Of a stretch of DNA of 64,000 nucleotides, positions 43,987-52,013 are shown piece by piece. The stretch is taken from contig JACRGJ010000126.1 of assembly GCA_016212425.1 (NCBI GenBank), positions 1 to 64,000 on the forward strand. The letters are read 5' to 3'. A model generated the notes under the pieces. The model searched no databases. It saw only the letters and a list, made by a program, of their open reading frames with translations, and had not been told where the DNA came from. The position numbers were made by a program, and so were the translations under genes. Positions within the stretch are counted from its first letter, which is position 1. The number at the start of each line of letters is the position of its first letter. The stretch comes from Micrococcales bacterium. GTDB taxonomy: Bacteria; Actinomycetota; Actinomycetes; Actinomycetales; Microbacteriaceae.

Positions 43987-44621
43987 CCCGCGGGTTCCGC
44001 GCCGGTGCGCTCACCCGCGGCCGCGATGAGCGCGAGCACCCCGACGACGATCCCCCACGCGCCGAAGAACCCGACGACGATCGTGGATGCGGTCAGCACG
44101 CCGGGGTCACCGCCCGCGCCGGGGAAGGGCTGACGGAAGCCCGGCGGCACGACCAGCGCCAGCACTCCCAGGAGCAGGGTGGCGCCGCCGAGCAGCATCC
44201 AGTCCCGGGCGAGCGGCAGCCGCCGTCGCGCGAGGATCCCCGCCGCGGTGTCGAGCCCGCCGGCCAGGATCGCGCCGACCCCGACGAGGTAGACGAGCGC
44301 CGCAGCGGTGGCGGCGGTGCTGAGCACCGCGGCGAGCACGCCCACCGCGAGCACCGTCGCGGCACGCGCGAGCTGCAGCCCCCGGACGCGCTGCGGCAGC
44401 GGCATCCGCGCGACCGCGACGCCGTCGGCGATCCCGCCCGCTATACCCCACGCCGCGACGGCGACGAGTCCGAAGAGCGGGGAGTGACCCCCCGTGAAGG
44501 TCGTCGCGAGCCCGACCAGCAGGGCGGGGACGCCGCGAGACAGGAGGTGGGCCTTCGACCCAGGCGCCGCGATGGCGCCGTCGGAGGCGATGCCGCGCGG
44601 AGTGTGCGACTGTTCCGACAC
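43983..44621 (-). CDS. Six-helix membrane protein, DUF308/HdeD-like
   Basis: A 212-residue protein with about six membrane helices and an N-terminal cytoplasmic stretch of about 28 residues. Its repeated two-helix pattern recalls HdeD/DUF308 proteins, but no decisive motif is present. GTG start; TACAAT (44658-44653) is a good -10 box about 32 bp upstream. It is coupled to the following two-helix protein gene. Function unknown. Confidence 0.6.
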   Translation of the reverse strand: MSEQSHTPRGIASDGAIAAPGSKAHLLSRGVPALLVGLATTFTGGHSPLFGLVAVAAWGIAGGIADGVAVARMPLPQRVRGLQLARAATVLAVGVLAAVLSTAATAAALVYLVGVGAILAGGLDTAAGILARRRLPLARDWMLLGGATLLLGVLALVVPPGFRQPFPGAGGDPGVLTASTIVVGFFGAWGIVVGVLALIAAAGERTGAEPAG

Positions 44622-44749
44622 GGCGGCATACCTCTCTCGACGACCCCGCCAGATTGTAGGCCGGGCGGCTGGCCGGTCCGCTCAGCCGCCGGATCGTCGA
44701 GTCGCCGATGATGCGACCCCGCTTCGAGCGGCGACCCGCATCGCCTCCG

Positions 44750-46135
44750 CTATTCCGGCATCATGTCGGCGAAGCGCGAGACGTGGCCCTGGAACGCCAC
44801 TGTGATGGTGTCGGTGGGGCCGTTGCGGTGCTTGGCGACGATGAGGTCGGCCTCGCCCGGGCGCGGACTCTCCTTCTCGTAGGCCGACTCGCGGTGCAGC
44901 AGGATCACCATGTCCGCATCCTGCTCCAACGACCCCGACTCGCGCAGATCGGAGAGCGCGGGCTTCTTGTCCGAGCGCTGCTCGGGCCCTCGGTTCAGCT
45001 GCGAGAGCGCGACGACCGGCACCTGCAGTTCCTTGGCGAGCAGCTTCAGCGCGCGGGAGAACTCGCTCACCTCCTGCTGACGCGACTCCACGCGCTTGCC
45101 GCTCGTCATCAGCTGCAGATAGTCGATGACGATGAGCTTCAGCCCCGCCTTCTGCTTGAGCCGCCGCGCCTTCGCCCGGATCTCGACGAGCGTCATATTG
45201 GGGCTGTCGTCGATGTAGAGCGGCGCATCCGCGATGCGGCCGCGGACGCTGGCGAGCGTCTGCCAGTCCCCTTCGCGGATCGTGCCCTTGCGCATGTGCT
45301 GCAGGAAGATGTTCGACTCGGCCGAGAGCAGGCGCATCGCGATCTCGGACTTGCCCATCTCCAGCGAGAAGAAGATGGTCGGAAGGTCGTGCTTGATGGC
45401 GGCGGAGCGGGCGAAATCCAGCGCCAGAGTCGACTTGCCGAGGGCCGGACGGGCGGCGATGAGCACGAGCTGCCCGGGATGCAGGCCGTTGGTCAGCTGG
45501 TCGAGCCCGGTGAAGCCGGTGGGGACGCCGGTGAGCGAGCCGTCTCGCCCCGAGGCCGCCTCGATCTCCTCGGATGCCGCCTCTAGGGCCTCGTGGAGCG
45601 GCACGTAGTCCTCCGCCTCCACCCCGCCGGCGACGCCGTAGATCTCGGCCTGGGCGTTGTTGACGAGGTCGAGCACCTCGCCCTCGCTCGCGTACCCCAT
45701 CTGGACGATGCGGGTGCCGGCCTGCACCAAGCGACGCAGCACCGCCTTCTCGGCCACGATCGAGGCGTAGAAGCCCGCGTTCGCGGCCGTCGGGACGATA
45801 CCGGTCAACGTGTGCAGGTAGTCCATCCCGCCCGCACGGGAGAGCTCCCCGGCCTTGGTGAGCTGGTCGGTGACGGTGATCACATCCGTCGGCTCGCCGC
45901 GCGCGTAGAGGTCCATGATCGCTTCGAACACGACCTCGTGCTTCGGGAGGTAGAAGTCGACCCCGCGCACGGACTCGATCACGTCGGCCGCGGCGTCCTT
46001 CGAGAGCAGCATGCCGCCGAGGGCGCTCTGCTCAGCCAGCAGATCATGCGGGGGTGTGCGCTCCGACCCCCACGCCGGCGCTCCGCCGCGCGCATCGCGC
46101 GGGTCGTCGATCAGACCGAGCTGGGCGATGGACAC
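44750..46135 (-). CDS. dnaB: Replicative DNA helicase DnaB
   Basis: A 461-residue hexameric helicase that unwinds DNA at replication forks. The N-terminal primase-binding domain (about 20-120: PHDLLAEQSALGGMLLSKDAAADV) and the RecA-like C-domain with Walker A ARPALGKST, Walker B LIVIDYLQLM and QLNRGPEQRSDKKPALSDLRESG are intact; no intein interrupts it, as is found in some actinobacterial dnaB genes. GTG at 46135 is chosen because AGGAGG lies 6 bases upstream. Downstream of the replication-related rpsF-ssb-rpsR-rplI operon, separated by 518 bp. Confidence 0.97.
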   Translation of the reverse strand: MSIAQLGLIDDPRDARGGAPAWGSERTPPHDLLAEQSALGGMLLSKDAAADVIESVRGVDFYLPKHEVVFEAIMDLYARGEPTDVITVTDQLTKAGELSRAGGMDYLHTLTGIVPTAANAGFYASIVAEKAVLRRLVQAGTRIVQMGYASEGEVLDLVNNAQAEIYGVAGGVEAEDYVPLHEALEAASEEIEAASGRDGSLTGVPTGFTGLDQLTNGLHPGQLVLIAARPALGKSTLALDFARSAAIKHDLPTIFFSLEMGKSEIAMRLLSAESNIFLQHMRKGTIREGDWQTLASVRGRIADAPLYIDDSPNMTLVEIRAKARRLKQKAGLKLIVIDYLQLMTSGKRVESRQQEVSEFSRALKLLAKELQVPVVALSQLNRGPEQRSDKKPALSDLRESGSLEQDADMVILLHRESAYEKESPRPGEADLIVAKHRNGPTDTITVAFQGHVSRFADMMPE

Positions 46136-46272
46136 GCGATACCTCCTGGGCACAGGCTGACGCCGACCGCCGACATCGGCGACCGCGACGGCGCGGACTG
46201 CTCGGCCGTGCTCCCCCGCCGTGCGCTGCGGCTTCAACCTAGGAGGCCGCGCTCCGCTGCCTCAACCCGCCC

Positions 46273-46471
46273 TGTGGATAACGATGTGGGAAATCCCGGC
46301 GAAACGCCGATGAGCGTGTGCAAAGCCTGTGGATCGATCTGGGGAATACCGATCACCTGCGGCCAGCAATCAGGGTTTGATCAGGGATTTCCATTCCCAC
46401 ACCCGACGTGGGCGAACACGCCTGCATCACCGCTTGAGGGTTGACGTCGAGCGTCGGACAACTGTGTATAA
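46273..46471. promoter_or_regulatory. DnaA-box-like sites between dnaB and rplI
   Basis: TGTGGATAA at 46273-46281 is a perfect complement of TTATCCACA; TGTGGATCG (46328-46336) and TGTGTATAA (46463-46471) are near matches in the same orientation. They lie in the AT-richer part of the 518-bp gap 46136-46653, upstream of dnaB. The same perfect box occurs just upstream of dnaA at 62887-62895. DnaA control of dnaB is inferred. Confidence 0.45.
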
Positions 46472-46475
46472 AACC

Positions 46476-46635
46476 TTGACAGCGGGCAGAGCGAGAGGGT
46501 ATCCGGTCCGGTGCGACGATCCCTCACCCGTGCCCCCCGGACGGGGCACGCACCTGCTGGCACGCTCGCCAGGGCACGCCGGAGCGCGCGGGCTGGCGCG
46601 CGACGAAGCACCCGGACCGGGGTCCGGGTGCTTCG
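46476..46635 (+). ncRNA. Candidate structured small RNA with its own promoter
   Basis: Plus-strand TTGACA (46476-46481), 18 bp and TATCCG (46500-46505) form a promoter that faces no coding gene; an upstream TTGACG (46441-46446) and TATAAA (46467-46472) may form a second with a long 20-bp spacer. From about 46512 the sequence can fold into successive hairpins: GTGCCCC with GGGGCAC, a CTGG/CCAG stem, a CGCGC stem, and the strong 13-bp hairpin 46604-46635 as terminator. No reading frame with a ribosome site is present. GC-rich DNA folds easily, so this remains a candidate. Confidence 0.35.
46604..46635. terminator. Bidirectional terminator beyond rplI
   Basis: A perfect 13-bp stem CGAAGCACCCGGA (46604-46616) with 46623-46635 and a 6-base loop, 19 bp past the rplI stop. 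It can end the rpsF operon from one side and the candidate small RNA from the other. Confidence 0.75.
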
Positions 46636-46653
46636 GGCGGAACGCGGTCCCGC

Positions 46654-47106
46654 CTACTTGGCGGCGACGACCTGCAGGGTCAGCGCCGCGACGACGTCCT
46701 CGCGCAGGCGCACCGTGGCCTCGTGCTCGCCCGTCGCCTTGATCGGCGCGGAGAGCTCGACCGTGCGGCGGTCGATCGATCCGAGGCCCTGAGTGCTGAC
46801 CGCCTCCGCGACATCCGCGGTGGTGACCGAGCCGAAGAGGCGACCCTCCTTGCCGGCCTTGACGGTGAGGCGGATCGGGGATCCCTCGAGGCGCGCTTTG
46901 AGCGCCTGCGCTTCCTCGAGCGTGGCCAGCTCGCGGGCGGCGCGGGCGGCCTGGATCGAGGCGACCTGCTTTTCGCCGCCGCGGGTCCACGCCACCGCGT
47001 AGCCCTGCGGGATCAGGTAGTTGCGGGCGAACCCGTTCTTGACCTCGACGACGTCCCCGGCCGAGCCGAGACCGGAGACCTCCGAGGTGAGGATGAGCTT
47101 CGACAT
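46654..47106 (-). CDS. rplI: 50S ribosomal protein L9
   Basis: A 150-residue L9: N-terminal domain [36 protein letters not shown], a long connecting helix and the C-terminal rRNA-binding domain. Last gene of rpsF-ssb-rpsR-rplI; gap to rpsR is 10 bp. Normal length. Confidence 0.98.
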   Translation of the reverse strand: MSKLILTSEVSGLGSAGDVVEVKNGFARNYLIPQGYAVAWTRGGEKQVASIQAARAARELATLEEAQALKARLEGSPIRLTVKAGKEGRLFGSVTTADVAEAVSTQGLGSIDRRTVELSAPIKATGEHEATVRLREDVVAALTLQVVAAK

Positions 47107-47116
47107 CCGATTCCCC

Positions 47117-47374
47117 CTAGCGTCCGGCGCCCGAGTACGGGAGGAGCGCCATTTCCCGCGCGTTCTTCACGGCGCGGGCGATGAGGCGCTGCTCCTGCAC
47201 GGAGACCCCGGTGATGCGGCGGGCGCGGATCTTGCCGCGCTCCGAGATGAACTTGCGCAGCGTCGCGACATCCTTGTAGTCGATGACGCCGACGCGGACG
47301 GACTTCGCGGGGGCGGCGTTCTTGCCGGCCTTGCCGCGGGGCTTGCGGCGATCGCCGCTGGACTTCCCTGCCAT
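47117..47374 (-). CDS. rpsR: 30S ribosomal protein S18
   Basis: An 85-residue S18 with the core [20 protein letters not shown] and [17 protein letters not shown]. It partners S6 on the ribosome. AAGGAAAG precedes the ATG. It has no cysteines, so it is the zinc-free type. Confidence 0.98.
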   Translation of the reverse strand: MAGKSSGDRRKPRGKAGKNAAPAKSVRVGVIDYKDVATLRKFISERGKIRARRITGVSVQEQRLIARAVKNAREMALLPYSGAGR

Positions 47375-47408
47375 TGCTGTCTTTCCTTCTCGCGTTCTAG
47401 GCCCGGGC

Positions 47409-47927
47409 CTAGAACGGGGTCTCGTCGTTGTAGGAGCCGGGGGTGTTCCACACGTCGCCGCCTTGGCCGCCGCCGGAGCCTCCGCTCGGCTGGCCCCACG
47501 GCTCGTCGGCGACGGCGCCCTGCGGGCGGCCGCCCTGTCCGCCACCCTGCGACGAGCCGCCGCCGGATGCGCGGGTCACCTGCGCGGTGGCGTAGCGCAG
47601 GCTCGGACCGATCTCGTCGATGTCGAGCTCGATGGAGGTGCGGTTGTTGCCCTCACGGTCCTGGTAGGAGCGCTGCTTCAGGCGGCCCTGCGCGATGACG
47701 CGGCTGCCCTTGGTGAGCGACCCGGCCACGTGCTCGGCGAATTCGCGCCAGCACGATGCGCGCAGGAACAGCGCCTCGCCGTCCTTCCACTCGTTCGACT
47801 GGCGGTCGAGCGTGCGGGGGGTGGAGGCGATCGTGAAGTTCGCCACGGCCTGCCCGGACTGCGTGTAGCGCAGCTCGGGGTCGGCGGTGAGGTTGCCGAT
47901 CACCGTGATGATCGTCTCGCCGGCCAT
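47409..47927 (-). CDS. ssb: Single-stranded DNA-binding protein
   Basis: A 172-residue SSB. The OB fold is residues 1-115 ([43 protein letters not shown]), followed by a Gly/Gln-rich disordered tail and the acidic tip DETPF that binds partner proteins. It starts 2 bp after the rpsF stop. Protects and organises single-stranded DNA at forks. Confidence 0.97.
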   Translation of the reverse strand: MAGETIITVIGNLTADPELRYTQSGQAVANFTIASTPRTLDRQSNEWKDGEALFLRASCWREFAEHVAGSLTKGSRVIAQGRLKQRSYQDREGNNRTSIELDIDEIGPSLRYATAQVTRASGGGSSQGGGQGGRPQGAVADEPWGQPSGGSGGGQGGDVWNTPGSYNDETPF

Positions 47928-47929
47928 GG

Positions 47930-48454
47930 CTACTTCGCGTCCTTCTCGACCTTGGGCGCCCGCGGAGCGGTCGCCTTCGGGGCGTCGGACGCCCTCGGGG
48001 CGTCGGACGACACCGCGGCTGCCGTCGCGCTCGGGACGTCGGCCTCGGCTTTGGCCGGTTCGGCATCCGCCTTCGGCTCGGCGCTGCCGGCCTTCGCCGC
48101 TGCGGCCCTCTTGCGCGCGGCCCGCTTCTCGTCGTCGGCCTTGACCGACGCGGCGCGGGCCACGGCCTCCTCCGCCCGGAGCACCTTGGTGCGCATGACG
48201 GCCTCGGACAGCTTCAGCTGCCGGTCGAGCTCGTTGGTCGCGGCCGAGGTCGCCGTGAAGTTCACGACGGCGTAGATGCCCTCGGTCTTCTTGTCGATCT
48301 CGTAGGCCAGACGACGTCGGCCCCAGATGTCGACGTTCTCAATGGTCCCGCCGTCGTTGCGGATGACCCCGAGGAATCGGTCGAGACTCGGAGCGACGGT
48401 GCGCTCGTCGATCTCGGGACTCAGGATCACCATCAACTCGTACTGATGCGTCAT
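47930..48454 (-). CDS. rpsF: 30S ribosomal protein S6 with Ala/Lys-rich C-terminal extension
   Basis: A 174-residue S6. The normal bS6 fold covers about residues 1-97 ([39 protein letters not shown]); the remaining 75 residues are an Ala/Lys/Pro-rich, probably disordered tail with repeats such as [19 protein letters not shown] lies 6 bases before the ATG. First gene of the operon; a leader hairpin is visible upstream. The tail is longer than usual for the family. Confidence 0.97.
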   Translation of the reverse strand: MTHQYELMVILSPEIDERTVAPSLDRFLGVIRNDGGTIENVDIWGRRRLAYEIDKKTEGIYAVVNFTATSAATNELDRQLKLSEAVMRTKVLRAEEAVARAASVKADDEKRAARKRAAAAKAGSAEPKADAEPAKAEADVPSATAAAVSSDAPRASDAPKATAPRAPKVEKDAK

Positions 48455-48480
48455 TCACCCACCTCCTCTGGTCTGGAACG

Positions 48481-48499
48481 GCTGCAGACGATCTGCAGC
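48481..48499 (-). promoter_or_regulatory. Leader hairpin of the rpsF operon
   Basis: A perfect 8-bp stem (48481-48488 with 48492-48499) with a 3-base loop lies 27 bases upstream of the rpsF ATG in the transcript. In other bacteria S6:S18 binds such leaders to autoregulate; the conserved CCG bulge of that motif cannot be confirmed here. TACGCT (48559-48554) is a likely -10. The rest of 48455-48670 shows nothing further. Confidence 0.4.
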
Positions 48500-48670
48500 A
48501 GGAGGGTTCAGCATCGGCCCGGCACCGGCATCGGCCGCCCGGGCAACCTCGCAAGCGTACCCGATCCGGCGCTTCGCCCGTCCCTGATGCTCCGAGCGTG
48601 CCTCTTCCCCGCCGCGCGAGCGCCGCCACACCCGCCGCTCGAGGGCAGACGGGCACGCTCGGCGCGGCGG

Positions 48671-50107
48671 CTACCCCCGGCCGGACCACCAGGCCCGGAG
48701 GCGGCGCTCGGCCTCCTCCGGGCCGAGGGGGCCCTCGTCCAGGCGTGCGTCGAGGAGCATCCGGTACGCCTCGCCCACCTCGCGGCCGGGACGGATGTCC
48801 AGGATGCGCATGATCGCCTCGCCGTCGAGGTCCGGGCGGATCGCGGCGAGCTCCTCCTCCTCTGCGAGTGCCGCGACGCGCTCCTCGAGATCGTCGTAGG
48901 CGAAGCCGAGACGGTCGGCGCGCCGGCGATTGCGGGTGGTGACGTCCGCGCGAGTCAGGATGTGCAGCCGCTCGAGCTGGTCGCCCGCGTCGCGCACGTA
49001 GCGGCGCACCGCGGAATCGGTCCAGGCGCCATCCGTGTAGCCGAAGAAGCGCAGGTGGAGGCGGATCAGCTCGGCCACCGGCTTCACCACGTCCGAGGGG
49101 AACCGCAGCGCGCGCAGCCGGGCGCCGGCCAGCTTCGCGCCGACCACGTCGTGGTGGTGGAAGCTCACGGCGCCGCCCGGCTCGATGCGCCGCGTCCCGG
49201 GTTTGCCGATGTCGTGCAGGAGTGCCGCGAGACGGAGCACCAGATCCGGGCCGTGCCCGCGCGAGCCCTCCAGGTCGATGGCCTGCAGCAGGACCGTGAG
49301 GGTGTGCTCGTAGACGTCCTTGTGCCGGGCGTGCTCGTCGATCTCCAGGCGCAGCGCGGGCAGCTCGGGGAGCACGAGCGCGGCGAGCCCGGTGTCGACG
49401 AGCAGCCGCAGGCCGGGCACCGGGGTCGACGCGAGCAGGAGCCTGCCCAGCTCGTCGCCGATCCGTTCGGCCGAGACGATGGCGACCCGGTCGGCCATCG
49501 CCCGCATCGCCTCCCGTGCGTCCTCGTCGACCTCGAAGCCGAGCTGCGCGGCGAAACGCGCCGCGCGCAGCATCCGCAGCGGATCCTCGCCGAAGGAGAT
49601 CTCCGGGGAGGCGGGAGTGCGCAGGCGCCCCGCCAGCAGGTCATCGACCCCGCCCCACGGGTCCACCAGCTGCGGGGTCACGCCGGGACGGAGGGCCAGC
49701 GCCATCGCGTTGATCGCGAAGTCGCGGCGAGACAGGTCGGCATCGAGACTGTCCCCGAAGGCCACCTCGGGCTTGCGCGTCGACGAGTCGTAGCGATCGC
49801 TGCGGTAGGTGGTGATCTCCACCGTCTGCCCGCCGATGCGGGCGCCGATCGTGCCGAAGTCCCGCCCGATGTCCCAGTGCGCGTCGGCGAGCGGGCGGAC
49901 CAGCTCGAGGATGCGGTCCGGGCGGGCGTCGGTGGTGAGGTCGAAGTCGGTGGCCGGTCGGCCGAGGAACGCGTCCCGCACCGGCCCGCCGACGAGAGCG
50001 AGCGCGTGGCCGCCCTCGGCGAAGCGCGCGCCGACGGCCGCGACGGCAGGCACCTCCGCGAGCGCGCCGAGCCGGCGGAGCGACGCCGCCATGTCGATCG
50101 CCACCAC
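48671..50107 (-). CDS. pcnA: CCA-adding tRNA nucleotidyltransferase
   Basis: A 478-residue class II nucleotidyltransferase that adds or repairs the 3' CCA of tRNAs; the tRNA in this window lacks encoded CCA. The head motif LVGGPVRDAFLGRPATDFDLTTDA (in pieces about 39-62), DLSRRDFAINAMAL, and RMLRAARFAAQLGFEVD are typical, and an HD-type region LAALLHDIGKPGTR is present. GTG at 50107; TACGCT (50121-50116) ends 8 bases before it. An ATG six codons in is an alternative start. Confidence 0.93.
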   Translation of the reverse strand: MVAIDMAASLRRLGALAEVPAVAAVGARFAEGGHALALVGGPVRDAFLGRPATDFDLTTDARPDRILELVRPLADAHWDIGRDFGTIGARIGGQTVEITTYRSDRYDSSTRKPEVAFGDSLDADLSRRDFAINAMALALRPGVTPQLVDPWGGVDDLLAGRLRTPASPEISFGEDPLRMLRAARFAAQLGFEVDEDAREAMRAMADRVAIVSAERIGDELGRLLLASTPVPGLRLLVDTGLAALVLPELPALRLEIDEHARHKDVYEHTLTVLLQAIDLEGSRGHGPDLVLRLAALLHDIGKPGTRRIEPGGAVSFHHHDVVGAKLAGARLRALRFPSDVVKPVAELIRLHLRFFGYTDGAWTDSAVRRYVRDAGDQLERLHILTRADVTTRNRRRADRLGFAYDDLEERVAALAEEEELAAIRPDLDGEAIMRILDIRPGREVGEAYRMLLDARLDEGPLGPEEAERRLRAWWSGRG

Positions 50108-50129
50108 AGTCCTTCAGCGTAGGCCGGAC

Positions 50130-50215
50130 CAGAACCGGTCCGGAGCAGAGCAGGCCGAAGCCGAAGCGTCCGGAGCAGAGCGGGCCGTGCCGAAGCGGTC
50201 CGGCACGGATCGGGG
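50130..50215. repeat. Imperfect about 30-bp direct repeat in the pcnA-DUF6049 gap
   Basis: GTCCGGAGCAGAGC occurs at about 50139 and again at about 50169, each followed by GGCCG(A/T)(A/G)GCCGAAGC-like sequence, with a partial third copy GGTCCGGCACGG. It lies between divergent promoters; role unknown. Confidence 0.5.
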
Positions 50216-50262
50216 CGGGTCGGGGACGGGGCGCCCAGGGTTCCCGCCGTAGACTCCCGCGC

Positions 50263-50304
50263 ATGGCGGAGGAGGCGGACGCGGGCGCTCCGCCGCGCTC
50301 GTGA
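50263..50304 (+). CDS. Leaderless 13-codon leader cistron
   Basis: TAGACT (50250-50255) ends 7 bases before an ATG that opens MAEEADAGAPPRS and stops at 50302-50304, overlapping the GTG start of the next gene (GTGA). The message would begin with this ATG, so initiation on the downstream gene may depend on translating the short frame. Confidence 0.4.
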   Translation: MAEEADAGAPPRS

Positions 50305-52013
50305 GGCCGATCCGGGCGCTGCCCGGGGTCGCCGCCGCTGCTCTCGCCGCGATCCTCGGCGTCCTCTCCCTCGGCCCTCTTCCGGCCTCGGCGGCGGACA
50401 GCGGCGGGACCCGCCCGACCTCGGTGGGCGCGAACGGACGGATCGGCGTCGCGGTCATCGTGCCCATCACCGTGCCCCGGTCGACAGGGGGGCTCCTCAC
50501 CGCGGATCAGCTGACGAAGGCGACCGCCGACGGCGGCCAGCTCGCGCAGGAGCTCGACCAGGTCGAGGGTCTCCAAGCCGAGAACGTGCCCCTGACGCTC
50601 GCGGTCGACCCCCGCATCATCGCCTCGATCCGTGTCCTGGGCACCGGAGCCCCCCCGACCGCCCGCGGCTGGCTCGATCGCCTCGCGAGTCTGCCGAACG
50701 CTTTCCCCCTGGCCTACGCGGATGCGGACCCCGTGCTCCTCGGTCAGGCGGGCCGCAGCGACTCCCTCGCCCCGCAGGATTTCGGCTTCGCCCTCGACCC
50801 GGCCGACTTCGGCCCGGCGGTAGCGACGCCCAGCCCGACTCCGACCGCCACACCGGCTCCGGGTGATCGCCCCGCGCTTCCGCAGACCCCGCAGGAGCTG
50901 CTGGCGTGGAACTGGCGGTACGACGACATCGTGTGGCCCGCGTCGGGAACCGTCGTCGCCGCGGATCTACCCCGCCTGACCGCCGCCGGATACGGGACCG
51001 TCCTCCTGGACCAGGCGAATGCGGACGGCGCCACCGGTCGGGTCGCCCTCGCCACCTCCGCCAGCGCCTCCTCGGGCCCGACCGCACTCGTTGCCGACTC
51101 CGACCTCTCCGCAGCCGCATCCGCGGTCGCCGACGCCGCCGACTTCGCCGAGGCCGAGCGGGGGATCGAGCCGCTGCGGGCGGCGGTCACCGCGGCCGCG
51201 GCGGATGCCGGCAGCGCCGTGCGGGTCGTGACCCTGGATCGCGAGGCCGACCCGCGGGCGTTCCTGCAGTCCATGTCGATCACGATGAGCGGCGCCGGCG
51301 CCGACCTCGTCCCCCTCTCCGCCGCCCTGAACGCCCCCGCGGTTCCCGCGACGATCCTCGACCGGCCCGAGCCGGCCGGGCGGATCTCCGCGGTGGTCTC
51401 GGTGCTGAACGCGTTGGACGCCGAGGCGTCTTTCGCCACCGTCGCGGTGACGCCCGCCGACGTCACCGCGCCACGGCGACTCACCTTCCTCGCGCTCCTC
51501 GGTGCCGGCTGGGTGGGGGACGAGGGCTGGGCGACGCGGGTGTCGACCTTCCTGCGCCAGTCGGCGACGTTGCGCTCCTCGGTCACCATCACACCCTCGA
51601 GCTCCGGACTCGCCCTGGGCACCAACCCGCAGCTGCCGGTGGCGATCCGCAATCAGCTCGACGTGCCGATCCGCGTCTACGCCATCGCGCGACCGCTGCG
51701 CGGCAATCTCGTCATCCCCGCCGATCGCCGCCGGGTCGAGGTCACCGTGCAGGCGAACTCGGCGCAGACCGGACGCATCCCGACCCAGTCCGTCGCCAAC
51801 GGGAAGGTGCGGGTCGAGGTGTCGCTGCAGAGCGCATCCGGCGTCTCCATCGGCCGGCCCTCCACCCTCAGCATCAACGTGCAGGCCGGCTGGGAGACCG
51901 CGGGCACCCTGATCGCGCTCGTGATCGTGCTGGGGGTCTTCGGGTTCGGCGTGACCCGCAACATCCTGCGGCGCCGAGCGATCCGCCGAGGCGACGCCGG
52001 CGCGAGCGCGTGA
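50301..52013 (+). CDS. Secreted, C-terminally anchored DUF6049-like protein
   Basis: A 570-residue exported protein. A signal peptide (RALPGVAAAALAAILGVLSLGPLPASAA) ends near residue 32; a Pro/Thr linker PTPTATPAPGD lies near 178; the C-terminus has one membrane helix (AGTLIALVIVLGVFGFGV) and a basic cytoplasmic tail. The architecture and position immediately before murJ match DUF6049 proteins of actinobacteria, whose function is not established. GTG start overlaps the leader cistron; its stop overlaps murJ (GTGA), so it is made with the lipid II flippase and probably acts in cell-wall synthesis (inference). Confidence 0.8.
   Translation: MRPIRALPGVAAAALAAILGVLSLGPLPASAADSGGTRPTSVGANGRIGVAVIVPITVPRSTGGLLTADQLTKATADGGQLAQELDQVEGLQAENVPLTLAVDPRIIASIRVLGTGAPPTARGWLDRLASLPNAFPLAYADADPVLLGQAGRSDSLAPQDFGFALDPADFGPAVATPSPTPTATPAPGDRPALPQTPQELLAWNWRYDDIVWPASGTVVAADLPRLTAAGYGTVLLDQANADGATGRVALATSASASSGPTALVADSDLSAAASAVADAADFAEAERGIEPLRAAVTAAAADAGSAVRVVTLDREADPRAFLQSMSITMSGAGADLVPLSAALNAPAVPATILDRPEPAGRISAVVSVLNALDAEASFATVAVTPADVTAPRRLTFLALLGAGWVGDEGWATRVSTFLRQSATLRSSVTITPSSSGLALGTNPQLPVAIRNQLDVPIRVYAIARPLRGNLVIPADRRRVEVTVQANSAQTGRIPTQSVANGKVRVEVSLQSASGVSIGRPSTLSINVQAGWETAGTLIALVIVLGVFGFGVTRNILRRRAIRRGDAGASA

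Noticed and set aside
46512-46635. Candidate RNA as the actinobacterial 6C RNA
   Set aside because: One hairpin contains CCCCCC, but the second C-rich loop required by the 6C motif is missing.
50263-50304. 13-codon frame as the true N-terminus of the DUF6049 protein joined by a frameshift
   Set aside because: The downstream GTG starts directly with a good signal peptide, and the GTGA overlap matches other junctions in this genome.
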